In this document: piece by piece, positions 6,565-14,423 of the stretch | Layout of the letters: each line of letters begins with the position of its first letter | How positions within the stretch are numbered: the first letter of the stretch is position 1 | Position numbers and translations under genes: made by a program | Assembly (NCBI GenBank): GCA_017616915.1 | Contig: JAFZXF010000118.1 | Span: 1-36,642, forward strand | Length of the DNA stretch: 36,642 nucleotides | Origin: Bacteroidaceae bacterium | Lineage (GTDB): Bacteria; Bacteroidota; Bacteroidia; Bacteroidales; Bacteroidaceae | Direction of reading: 5' to 3' | Notes under the pieces: generated by a model | Database searches by the model: none | The model's input: the letters and a program-made list of their open reading frames with translations, nothing else | What the model was told of the DNA's origin: nothing

Positions 6565-8016
6565 TCACCGACGTAGTCTGGCTACGGGAATTCTCATCTG
6601 TTTGCGGTACTTGGTTACAGTGCGACGGGCGATGCCCAGCTTTGCAGCCAGTTCATCGTCAGTGAGCGGGTGCAGGGGATTTTCGTTTTTGATAAGGTTA
6701 CGCATTTTGATTTGCACTGCTTCGCGCGATACTTCTTCGCCTTGCTGATTAACAAACGATTGGGTAAACAGGCTTGCCAACGGGATGATGCCAAACGGGG
6801 TGTCGGCATATTTGTTTGAAACTACGCCCGACACGGTGCTTGGGTCGCGGTGTATGATGTCAGCGATATCCTTTTGTGTCATTGGACGAAGCAGAGTGCG
6901 GTCGCCATCACGGAAATAGTCGGGTTGCATTCTGACGATGGCGTTCATCGTGTCAAGCATGGTGCGCTGTCGTTGGCGAATGGCAGCAACGTATAGCTTG
7001 GCCTCGCTTACTTGGCGGCGAGCCGATTCCTGTTCTGCGGGCGAAGCACCGGATGAGACGGAGATAAATTCGGAGTATGCCGAACTGACTTTTACATGAG
7101 GAATATGTCCGCGGCAAAGCGTGATATTGAATCCATCGTCGGTCTCTTCTATCAGGAAATCGGGTGACACTGGAATAGCCGTATTGTCGGATGTTGCTGC
7201 AGAACTGCCCGGTCTGGGATTAAGGTGGCGCACGAGATTATAGATTTCGTCCATCGTGGTGCGATCCATTCTGAAGCGTGGGCAAAGCCGCTGATAGCGC
7301 TTGTTCTTATAGTCATCAAAATTGTTTGTAAGGATTTGAATGGCCTTGTCGCGCAGCGGATTGTTTCTGTCAAGGTGGTGTAGTTGGATTATGAGGCTTT
7401 CCTGCAGGTCTTTAGCTCCGATGCCTATCGGTTCGAACGACTGCAGGATGGAGAGAACTCGTTTTACCTCGTCCTCAGTGGCTTGGATATTCTCATAAAT
7501 CTCCATTTCATCGCAGAGAACGCGAATTGATTTCCTCAGAAAACCATCTTCGTCGAGCGAGCCTATCAGATAGTCCATGATGCGCTGCTCTTTCTCTGAG
7601 AGGTCAAAACCTGCAGCCTGTTCCTTCAGTAAATCATAGAATGAACTTTGGTCGGCAATGAGACGTTCGTGTGTGCGGTCAGGATCGTAGTATGAAGGTA
7701 TATCATCAGGCAAGTAGTCGTTGATGCGGTCATTGTCATAGTCCTCACGAGAGTATTCGGTCTTTTCGTCCGCATCGGTGTCCTGGTTGAGGTCGCCGGA
7801 ATCTGATTCTGAACTATCAGGTCCGCCGATGTCAGCATCGTCGTCATACTCCTCTAGTGCAGGGTTGGCTTCCAGCTGATTACGCACGTCTTGCTCCAAC
7901 TCCTGCTGAGTCATGCGAAGTATGCGCACCTCGGCTTGCAGTAGTGGCTTGAGCACTTGAGTCTGCTCTTCCACCTGCGCCATTGTTTGCTTGTCTCTAA
8001 TTACCTGATTTTGCAT
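6565..8016 (-). CDS. rpoN: RNA polymerase sigma-54 factor
   Basis: RpoN (483 residues from the ATG at 8016) directs RNA polymerase to -24/-12 promoters and needs AAA+ activators. Region I is at the start (LKPLLQAEVRILRMTQQELE … LEANPALEE), followed by a strongly acidic linker (DDDADIGGPDSSESDSGDLN), the core-binding domain, the helix-turn-helix (RPMTQKDIADIIHRDPSTVS) and the C-terminal RpoN box ARRTVTKYRKQMRIPVARLR. The longer ORF start at 8076 adds 20 residues not expected in the family, so MQNQVIRDKQ is chosen. I see no sigma-54 activator in the window. Confidence 0.96.
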   Translation of the reverse strand: MQNQVIRDKQTMAQVEEQTQVLKPLLQAEVRILRMTQQELEQDVRNQLEANPALEEYDDDADIGGPDSSESDSGDLNQDTDADEKTEYSREDYDNDRINDYLPDDIPSYYDPDRTHERLIADQSSFYDLLKEQAAGFDLSEKEQRIMDYLIGSLDEDGFLRKSIRVLCDEMEIYENIQATEDEVKRVLSILQSFEPIGIGAKDLQESLIIQLHHLDRNNPLRDKAIQILTNNFDDYKNKRYQRLCPRFRMDRTTMDEIYNLVRHLNPRPGSSAATSDNTAIPVSPDFLIEETDDGFNITLCRGHIPHVKVSSAYSEFISVSSGASPAEQESARRQVSEAKLYVAAIRQRQRTMLDTMNAIVRMQPDYFRDGDRTLLRPMTQKDIADIIHRDPSTVSGVVSNKYADTPFGIIPLASLFTQSFVNQQGEEVSREAVQIKMRNLIKNENPLHPLTDDELAAKLGIARRTVTKYRKQMRIPVARLRR

Positions 8017-8093
8017 AATACTACAAATTACACCGCGAAAATAACGTAAAAAGCCGAAATTTAAGCAAAAAAACACATAAAATCTTCAGAAAA

Positions 8094-8124
8094 CTTGTTA
8101 TTAGGCGGAAAATAGCTATTTTTG
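8094..8124 (+). promoter_or_regulatory. Promoter of the beta-barrel gene
   Basis: CTTG (8094-8097) is followed after 19 bases by TATTTTTG (8117-8124), a full match to TAnnTTTG. The predicted leader is about 75 bases. Confidence 0.65.
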
Positions 8125-8205
8125 CAGTCGAAAAAGAGCCATGAAGGTTCAATAAAGAGATAAGTTCGGAGAATTAAATTAATGAAATTTTAATATTATA
8201 AGGTT

Positions 8206-8808
8206 ATGAAAAAGACAATTCTTGTAGTGCTTGTTGCTCTGATTGGCTTCGGCACACAGCAAAGTAAAGCCCAATTAGAATTTGGCGTAGTGGCTGGTAT
8301 GAATGTCAGCAAGGCTGATTTCAAAAAAATTGACTACAATTTGAAGTCTGAGAACCGCTGTGGTTGGTTCATAGGTCCGAAGGTTGAATTCGCAGTACCT
8401 CTCGTGGGTCTCGGTTTTGATGCATCGTTGCAGTATTCGCAGCGTACCCTCAATGTGGACGATCCTCTTAACGGAACTCAGAATGAAAAGCTCAACACTA
8501 TCGAGGTGCCCATTAACTTGCGTTATCAGTTTGGGTTCTCATCTGTTGCTGCAGCCTATCTTGCCACTGGCCCGCAGTTCGGGTTCAATGTTGGTGATGG
8601 AAAATTTAAAGATATCACTGGTGTAGACTACAAAGTGAGCAACTCTGTGCTCACTTGGAATATCGGTGCGGGAGTTAAATTGCTGAAGCATTTGGAGGTA
8701 GGTGTTGGTTACAACATTGCTCTTTCAAAGTTTGCGAAATACACAGGCACTCAGGAGTCATCTTTAAAAGGCAACACTTTCCAGGTTCACGTAGGCTACT
8801 TCTTCTAA
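8206..8808 (+). CDS. Outer-membrane beta-barrel (porin family) protein
   Basis: A 200-residue exported protein with a signal peptide ending at SKAQ (residue 23). The mature part (LEFGVVAGMNVSKADF … FIGPKVEFAVPLVGLGFDAS … NTIEVPINLRYQFGF … LTWNIGAGVKLLKHLEVGVGYNIALSK … FQVHVGYFF) shows an alternating beta pattern and a terminal Phe, typical of the small 'outer membrane protein beta-barrel' or PorT-like group. A structural or transport role in the outer membrane is inferred. It is a single-gene transcript: it has its own promoter and is followed by a strong terminator. Confidence 0.85.
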   Translation: MKKTILVVLVALIGFGTQQSKAQLEFGVVAGMNVSKADFKKIDYNLKSENRCGWFIGPKVEFAVPLVGLGFDASLQYSQRTLNVDDPLNGTQNEKLNTIEVPINLRYQFGFSSVAAAYLATGPQFGFNVGDGKFKDITGVDYKVSNSVLTWNIGAGVKLLKHLEVGVGYNIALSKFAKYTGTQESSLKGNTFQVHVGYFF

Positions 8809-8826
8809 ACAGAAGAAAAAACATAC

Positions 8827-8870
8827 AATAATCCCCGGGAATCGTAGCAATGCTATTCTCGGGGATTATT
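8827..8870. terminator. Bidirectional terminator hairpin
   Basis: AATAATCCCCG (8827-8837) pairs with CGGGGATTATT (8860-8870), with further partial pairing inside. It separates the convergent beta-barrel gene and histidine kinase, and its A/T ends give T-runs in both directions. Confidence 0.8.
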
Positions 8871-8889
8871 AGTATGCTTGTTCTATTCT

Positions 8890-10446
8890 TTATGCGGTTA
8901 TCGGCTTGACGGGCAGGTAAAGATCAAACTTTGCTCCGCCGGTGTAACTCTTGTCATAGCTCACCGTTCCTCCAAGCTTCTGTGATATTGTGTAACAGAT
9001 GTTGAGGCCGAGGCCGGTACCTTGTACGGTATTGAGCTTCATGAAGCGCTGGAACAAATCATCGGCCATCGACGGGTCAATGCCTTCACCGGTATCGATA
9101 ACGGAGAAGTGAATCTGCTTCGGATTCTCCTTAGTATTGCAGACCAGTTTTATCTCGCCTTCGGTTGTGTGTTTGCATGCATTCGTAAGATAATTAATAA
9201 GTATCTGCTGCACGCGACGTCCGTCAGTGGTGAAAGATGCGTCGTTGTCAACATCGGTAGTATAGTATAGTTTGACGTTTCCGGGCACGCGGTATTCTAC
9301 ACTCTTGAGGGTATTGGCACAAAGCTCGTTGATGTTAACAGGGCGCAAAGTGACCTTATAGTTACCGTTTTCTACGTCAGAAATGTTGAGAATATCATCC
9401 ACCAACATTATGAGCATGTTAGAGTTGTTGGCGATATGGTTGGAATATTCTTCTTTCTCTTCTTCGGTGAGAGTGCCATCGGGCAGTCCGAGTAGCTGTG
9501 AGAATCCTACTATAGCGTTAAGCGGGTTGCGGATGTCATGACTCATATTCTGGAGGAAGCGCGATTTCATCTCGCTCTTTTCCAAAGCTCTCTCCCGTTG
9601 ACGTTTAAGACCGTCTTCGTACTGCTTCTTTTTGGTGAGGTCGGTCATATAGAAGAAGTGTCCCTTCAAAATGCCGTCGGAATCGTATAGCCTTATTCCT
9701 TCCACTCGTAGGTAAAGATAGTCAACACCAATGAAAGGATAGACATTAGAGGTAAAGTCGTATTCGTTCTCATACATCCAATAGTCGGCGTTAGGATCTA
9801 CCACACTTTCGCCAGTAGGTTTCTTAGGCTGCTGCGGCATGGGAAAGCCTACGGCATATTCGCGGTTTTTAATTTGGAATAGACGGAGAAAACTTTCATT
9901 ACACCTTATTATTCGCTTATTGGCATCAGTGATAACGGCAGCAATAGGTGACTTCTCAAAAAATTCTTGAAAGACGGGATCTGTGCCGCCATGTTGATAT
10001 TGCGTGCCGTAGAGCCCTTTCAACTCTTCGTCCGAGCGCTTGTCCTCCATATTAATCAACATATACCCTTCAATCTCTCCGTGTTCATCGCGGAATTTCT
10101 TGAGGTATGAGAAGAGTCTCATTTTGCCGGATTTTGAGTAACGGCCGGTTTCCTTGATTTTGTCAAAGTCGAATAAATGATTAATTCTGATTTCGTCCTC
10201 GTCATTTGTAGCAATAACTTCCTGCAATTCTGGCGCAACAGCAATGTCGTAAAAGAGGTTTACTCCCATGGTGCCAGCTTTGGACTTGATGCCAAACATC
10301 TCTATGTCGGCTTTGTTGGTAGCAACAAGAAGACCTTTGGAATCGAAAATCGCCATACCCATAGGCAAAAGGTCAAACAGTATTTGTGTAGGACAGTTGG
10401 CCTTTCCTTTTACCAATTCAGAGAAAAGAGGTCTTAGATTTTGCAT
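8890..10446 (-). CDS. Soluble PAS-PAS sensor histidine kinase
   Basis: A 518-residue cytoplasmic kinase without membrane spans. A first PAS-like domain covers about 20-135 (DLLPMGMAIFDSKGLLVATN … GEIEGYMLINMEDK), and a second 155-275 (EKSPIAAVITDANKRIIRCN … GHFFYMTDLTKKK). A short coiled linker leads to HisKA with phospho-acceptor His303 (MSHDIRNPLNAIVGFSQLLG) and HATPase_c with N-box ILINYLTNACKH (415-426), G1 DTGEGID (451-457) and G2 GTGLGLNICYTISQ (476-489). No receiver domain is fused, and no response regulator gene is in the window, so its partner is elsewhere. The PAS pockets suggest sensing of an internal signal; its nature cannot be told. Confidence 0.92.
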   Translation of the reverse strand: MQNLRPLFSELVKGKANCPTQILFDLLPMGMAIFDSKGLLVATNKADIEMFGIKSKAGTMGVNLFYDIAVAPELQEVIATNDEDEIRINHLFDFDKIKETGRYSKSGKMRLFSYLKKFRDEHGEIEGYMLINMEDKRSDEELKGLYGTQYQHGGTDPVFQEFFEKSPIAAVITDANKRIIRCNESFLRLFQIKNREYAVGFPMPQQPKKPTGESVVDPNADYWMYENEYDFTSNVYPFIGVDYLYLRVEGIRLYDSDGILKGHFFYMTDLTKKKQYEDGLKRQRERALEKSEMKSRFLQNMSHDIRNPLNAIVGFSQLLGLPDGTLTEEEKEEYSNHIANNSNMLIMLVDDILNISDVENGNYKVTLRPVNINELCANTLKSVEYRVPGNVKLYYTTDVDNDASFTTDGRRVQQILINYLTNACKHTTEGEIKLVCNTKENPKQIHFSVIDTGEGIDPSMADDLFQRFMKLNTVQGTGLGLNICYTISQKLGGTVSYDKSYTGGAKFDLYLPVKPITA

Positions 10447-10489
10447 TTTTCTAAAAAGATTAAATGAAAGAAGATGTGTTAATTGTGTG

Positions 10490-10497
10490 CAAAAATA
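10490..10497 (-). promoter_or_regulatory. Promoter -7 box of the histidine kinase
   Basis: The minus strand reads TATTTTTG, a full match to TAnnTTTG, 44 bases before the kinase start codon. No clear -33 TTTG is visible. Confidence 0.55.
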
Positions 10498-10645
10498 GTG
10501 TTTTATTTTTTTTTAAAGAAGGAAAAGGTAACATTTTTTGACTTTCAGGGCTGTTTTTTTCAGAGGAATAGGCAAAAAAGAGAGTCTTTTGCCTAAATAA
10601 CGCAAAAAAAACGTACAATCTGCCGCGCAAGTAGGAAAAAAGTCT

Positions 10646-10653
10646 TACCTTTG
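10646..10653 (+). promoter_or_regulatory. Promoter -7 box of tRNA-Gln/thiD
   Basis: TACCTTTG matches TAnnTTTG and lies 30 bases before the tRNA. The -33 region is not recognisable. It is the only promoter-like element seen before tRNA-Gln and thiD, so both probably share it. Confidence 0.55.
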
Positions 10654-10683
10654 CACCGCAAAGGAAATGTTTGCACACAGGAT

Positions 10684-10754
10684 TGTTCTATGGTGTAATG
10701 GTAGCACTAGAGTTTTTGGTTCTCTCAGTGGTGGTTCGAATCCGCCTGGAACAA
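10684..10754 (+). tRNA. tRNA-Gln (TTG)
   Basis: A 71-base cloverleaf: acceptor TGTTCTA (10684-10690) pairs with TGGAACA (10747-10753), and the discriminator is A10754. The D-stem is GTGT/GCAC, and the anticodon arm 10709-10725 has anticodon TTG at 10716-10718. The T-arm GGTGG-TTCGAAT-CCGCC covers 10730-10746. The CCA end is not encoded. One T-T mismatch closes the anticodon stem. U1-A72 is typical for glutamine tRNAs. Confidence 0.93.
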
Positions 10755-10759
10755 CATCT

Positions 10760-11536
10760 ATGCAGAAACCGATAATATTGACGATAGCAGGTAGCGACCC
10801 GAGTGGGGGCGCTGGCTTGCAGGCGGATCTCAGAGTGATTCAGGCTTTGGGATGTTATGGTATGGGAGCCGTGACTGCACTTACAGCGCAGACAACACGC
10901 GGTGTAAGTGAAGTGTGGCCTTTGAGCCGTGAGCAGGTGGCTAACCAATTGATTCCGCTTATAGCCGACGTGCGTCCCGATGCCATAAAGGTGGGAATGC
11001 TAGGCGATGAGTCTGCAGCCCTTGGAGTGTTGGATGCTCTCCAGTGTTATGGAAAGGGCAACATCGTGGTGGATACTGTGCTGCTATCCTCTTCCGGTGC
11101 GGAACTTTTAGATCCTGCTGCCATTGATGTGTTGAAAGAGGTAATGAGGCAGGCAAGGGTGGTAACGCCTAATTTGCCTGAAGCAGAGGCGCTGCTTGGG
11201 CGGAAGTTGGAGCCTGCGGTTATGGCAAGGGAAATAAGTCTTTTGTGTAACGGGGCTTCTGTGTATCTGAAAGGCGGGCACTCTGATGCAGACCAATTGA
11301 CAGATTTCTTATATGATGCGGAACAAGATCGGTTGCAGGAGATGTCGCATTTACGAGTAAGTACCTGCAATACTCATGGTACAGGTTGTGTCTTGTCATC
11401 GGCATTGGCTAGCTATCTCGCAAAAGGATTCTCTCTACCAGAGGCTGCCCAGCAAGCACACGTATTTATCGCCGAAGCTTTGGCTGCGGGGCGAGATGTC
11501 TGCTTAGGTCATGGTCATGGGCCATCGTTCTATTAG
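10760..11536 (+). CDS. thiD: Hydroxymethylpyrimidine (phosphate) kinase
   Basis: ThiD phosphorylates HMP and HMP-P for thiamine synthesis. The 258-residue protein has the ribokinase-fold signatures: ILTIAGSDPSGGAGLQADLR at the N-terminus, VTALTAQTTRGV, KVGMLGD, VVDTVLLSSSG, VTPNLPEAEALLG and, near residue 209, THGTGCVLSSALASYLAKG with the anion hole and catalytic Cys. An ATG upstream at 10667 lies before the tRNA and cannot be real; the ATG at 10760 starts the conserved N-terminus exactly. It begins five bases after tRNA-Gln, with no ribosome binding site between them. No other thi genes are in the window. Confidence 0.96.
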   Translation: MQKPIILTIAGSDPSGGAGLQADLRVIQALGCYGMGAVTALTAQTTRGVSEVWPLSREQVANQLIPLIADVRPDAIKVGMLGDESAALGVLDALQCYGKGNIVVDTVLLSSSGAELLDPAAIDVLKEVMRQARVVTPNLPEAEALLGRKLEPAVMAREISLLCNGASVYLKGGHSDADQLTDFLYDAEQDRLQEMSHLRVSTCNTHGTGCVLSSALASYLAKGFSLPEAAQQAHVFIAEALAAGRDVCLGHGHGPSFY

Positions 11537-11540
11537 CAGA

Positions 11541-13817
11541 CTAAAGAGGATCTACGTCAAAGAATATCATTGTTGAATGTAAGCCCGGCACAGATGTCAC
11601 TTGCTCCGCAATTGTGCGGAGCTTTTTTCTTACTTCTGTAGGAGAAACGCGCGGACTTGCTGCAACTTTAAGGGCAATTTTCCTGATGTGCAACATATTA
11701 ATTCGGGCTACAGCAGGTCTGTCGGGACCAAGTACGCCACCGCCAAAGGCTTGTTGCATAAGGCGAGTCATCATGAGAGCCGATTTGTTGACCACAACCT
11801 CGTTACGATGCTTTAGCCACACGTAAATAAGTCGATAGAAAGGCGGATAATAGAATTGTTGGCGTTGTAGCATCTGCTCTTGAAACATGCTGATATAATC
11901 GCCGTTGACCACTTGTGAAATCAGTGGGTTGTCTGCGCGGCGAGTCTGCAGGATTACATGTCCCCGCCGGTTGCGGCGTCCGGCGCGTCCGGCTACTTGT
12001 GCCATCATCTGGTAGGCTCTCTCGTGGCAACGAAAATCGGGGCGGTTGAGCATAGTGTCAGCATCCAAAATACCCACGGTACGCACGTTACCGAAATCAA
12101 GACCTTTGCTTACCATCTGTGTGCCGATAAGGATGTCGGTTTTGCCTTGCGCGAAATCATCGATTATTTTGCTGTAGGAGCCGCGTGAGCGCGTAGTGTC
12201 GAGATCCAGTCGGGCTGTGCGCGCTTTAGGAAATCGCTTGTGTACCTCCACTTCAATCTTCTCGGTGCCAAAACCATAGGAGCGCAGGTCATGCCCTCCG
12301 CAGTTGGGACATTTAGCTGGAATAGGAAACGAATTGCCGCAGTAATGACAGTGAAGTTTTTGGTCTTCGTGATGGTAGGTGAGACTAACGTCGCAGTATT
12401 CGCAGGTAGGTATCCAACCACACTGAACGCACTCCACAACCGGAGCATATCCACGTCGGTTCTGGAAGAGAATTACTTGTTCTCCATGTTCCAATGCCTG
12501 CTGCATCTCTTGCTCCAGCATGGGAGAAAAAGGTTGATTCATAATTTTGCGACGCACCAAGTCTTGCACATCCACCACGTCTATCTGTGGGAGCATAATT
12601 CCACCGTAGCGTTGGTCAAGTTTTACGTAGCCGTACTTGCCCAAAGTAGTATTGTGGTAGGTCTCAATACTGGGAGTAGCAGAGCCGAGCAATACTCGAG
12701 CGTTGTGGATATGGGCAAGCATAATGGCCGTGTCGCGGGCATTGTAGCGCGGAGCCGGCTCCTGCTGTTTGTAACTGGTTTCATGTTCCTCATCTACAAT
12801 GACGAGGCCGAGATTCTTCTGTGGCAAAAAGATAGAGGAACGCACTCCTACAATCAACTGAAAAGGCTTGTCGCTACGCTGCTTTTGCCATATTTCCAGT
12901 CTCTCTGCATCAGTGCATCGGGAGTGATAAACGCCCATTTCATCGCCAAAAACGCGACGTAATCTTTGGGTAATCTGAGTGGTTAGAGCTATTTCTGGCA
13001 GTAAGTAAAGCACTTGTTTGCCTTGGGCCGCCATTTGAAGAATGAGACGGATGTATATCTCGGTCTTACCACTTGACGTCACGCCGTGAAGTAGACAGAC
13101 GCTTTTGTGGCTATGTATGTTAACAATCTCGTCCAGTGCTTTCTGCTGTGAGTCTGATAGAGGAAGCATGTCTACAATGCTACCCGTGCTGTTTTGTTGC
13201 GGGAGCACTTCGTATTCATAGATTTCAATAATGCCTTTAGCTTTAAGGCCAAGCAGAACGGCGGCGGAAGTATTCGATTCATGTAGTAGCTGAGCGCGGC
13301 TTACCTGGCGAATGAGATTTCGATTGTTGAGTTTTATGGCAGTGTCGAATGAAGTCATTTCTACCAGCTTTCGTAGCAAAGCATAACGGCGCGGAGTTTT
13401 TTGCAGCGATTCGAAAGTTTCATTTAGCGCGGTTTTATCGAACAATCTGTCTGCCAGTTTAACATGAAGTTCTTTTTTTACTTTTACGTTGCCAGTTTGT
13501 TTAACTGCACTTGGCAGTGCAGCCTTCATTACGTCGCCGAGAGCACACATGTAGTAGTCTGCAATCCATTCCCACAATCTAAGATCTTTCTCTCCCACCA
13601 CTGGCTCGGAGCCCAAAAGCTCACGTATTTCTTTTATCTCAAAAGCATTGGAGCAGGGGTTCTCATGCAAGGAGAGTACTATACCTGTGTGAAGTTTGTT
13701 GCGCCCGAAAGGTACGCTCACTTTACAACCAACCTTTATGATATCGGCGCAGACAGCCGGTATGGCATAGGTAAAACTTCTGCCCACAGGAACGGGCAAT
13801 ATTACTTCGGCATACAT
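11541..13817 (-). CDS. priA: Primosomal protein N' (replication restart helicase)
   Basis: PriA (758 residues) recognises stalled forks and reloads the replisome. The N-terminal DNA-binding domain starts YAEVILPVPVGRSFTYAIP; the helicase has Walker A GVTSSGKTE (245-253), DEEH (342-345) followed by SYKQQEPAPRYNARD, and VGRSSIF-type motifs (here GVRSSIF). The zinc-binding cysteines appear as CVQCG, CEYCD, CHYCG and CPNCG. C-terminal helicase motifs include IGTQMVSKGLDF and QVAGRAGRR. It is the last gene of a four-gene minus-strand run, 24 bases after the carbonic anhydrase, and converges with thiD with only four bases between stops. Its 3' end contains a terminator read on the other strand. Confidence 0.97.
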   Translation of the reverse strand: MYAEVILPVPVGRSFTYAIPAVCADIIKVGCKVSVPFGRNKLHTGIVLSLHENPCSNAFEIKEIRELLGSEPVVGEKDLRLWEWIADYYMCALGDVMKAALPSAVKQTGNVKVKKELHVKLADRLFDKTALNETFESLQKTPRRYALLRKLVEMTSFDTAIKLNNRNLIRQVSRAQLLHESNTSAAVLLGLKAKGIIEIYEYEVLPQQNSTGSIVDMLPLSDSQQKALDEIVNIHSHKSVCLLHGVTSSGKTEIYIRLILQMAAQGKQVLYLLPEIALTTQITQRLRRVFGDEMGVYHSRCTDAERLEIWQKQRSDKPFQLIVGVRSSIFLPQKNLGLVIVDEEHETSYKQQEPAPRYNARDTAIMLAHIHNARVLLGSATPSIETYHNTTLGKYGYVKLDQRYGGIMLPQIDVVDVQDLVRRKIMNQPFSPMLEQEMQQALEHGEQVILFQNRRGYAPVVECVQCGWIPTCEYCDVSLTYHHEDQKLHCHYCGNSFPIPAKCPNCGGHDLRSYGFGTEKIEVEVHKRFPKARTARLDLDTTRSRGSYSKIIDDFAQGKTDILIGTQMVSKGLDFGNVRTVGILDADTMLNRPDFRCHERAYQMMAQVAGRAGRRNRRGHVILQTRRADNPLISQVVNGDYISMFQEQMLQRQQFYYPPFYRLIYVWLKHRNEVVVNKSALMMTRLMQQAFGGGVLGPDRPAVARINMLHIRKIALKVAASPRVSPTEVRKKLRTIAEQVTSVPGLHSTMIFFDVDPL
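11603..11628 (+). terminator. Intrinsic terminator for thiD inside priA
   Basis: GCTCCGCA (11603-11610), loop ATTG, TGCGGAGC (11615-11622) and TTTTTT (11623-11628) make a textbook plus-strand terminator 67 bases past the thiD stop. It lies wholly inside the priA coding region, where the same bases encode K-K-L-R-T-I-A-E-Q. On the minus strand the hairpin lacks a following T-run. Confidence 0.85.
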
Positions 13818-13841
13818 GAGAGAGAACGAGAGTTAGAAAGT

Positions 13842-14396
13842 TTAATCCTCTTCTCGCGGATTTATGAGAGTTTCCGGATTTTCGTCGGTGAACCACTTTG
13901 AGTACATCAAGTAGTGGCCAGCAATGCCCACATTGAGTTCTTTGGCTTGCTCGGGGTCAACGCGCTTGATAAACTTGGCTGGAACTCCTCCCCACAATTC
14001 TCCGTCGCCCACTTGAGTGTTCTTTAACACTAGTGCACCTGCGGCTATGATGGCACCATCGCCTATATGGCAGTCATCGAGCAGCGTTGCTCCCATCCCA
14101 ATAAGAGCTCCGTTGCCGATTTTAGCTCCGTGTACAGTAACATTATGTCCGATAGTAACATCGTCGCCAATTTCAATAGCGGCTTTTTTGTAAAGAGTAT
14201 GGAGGCACGATCCGTCCTGAATGTTTACTCTGTTACCAATTTTGATATAGTTTACGTCGCCTCTCACGATAGCGTTGAACCACACACTGCAGTCATCGCC
14301 CATCTCTACTTCACCGATAACGCAAGCGTTTTCCGAGAGGTAGCAGTTTTTTCCAAACACCGGTGTTTTTCCTTGAATAGTTTTTATAAGTGCCAT
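13842..14396 (-). CDS. Gamma-class carbonic anhydrase family protein
   Basis: A 184-residue left-handed beta-helix protein built of hexapeptide repeats (IGEVEMGDDCSVWFNAIVRG, IGDDVTIGHNVTVHGAKIGN, IGDGAIIAAGALVLKN). The zinc-binding histidines of gamma carbonic anhydrases fit H66 (CLHTLY), H84 and H89 (IGHNVTVHG), and the RGD of VRGDVNYI is kept. Members include active CO2 hydratases and metal-binding acyltransferase-like proteins (PaaY, YrdA type), so the exact substrate is open. It lies 27 bases after the aminopeptidase and 24 before priA, in one operon. Confidence 0.9.
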   Translation of the reverse strand: MALIKTIQGKTPVFGKNCYLSENACVIGEVEMGDDCSVWFNAIVRGDVNYIKIGNRVNIQDGSCLHTLYKKAAIEIGDDVTIGHNVTVHGAKIGNGALIGMGATLLDDCHIGDGAIIAAGALVLKNTQVGDGELWGGVPAKFIKRVDPEQAKELNVGIAGHYLMYSKWFTDENPETLINPREED

Positions 14397-14423
14397 AGTA
14401 TTTGTGTTCTAAGAGCAAAAAGG

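Noticed and set aside
10667..10759. Upstream extension of thiD through the tRNA
   Set aside because: The added residues would be the translation of tRNA-Gln; the conserved ThiD N-terminus begins at 10760.
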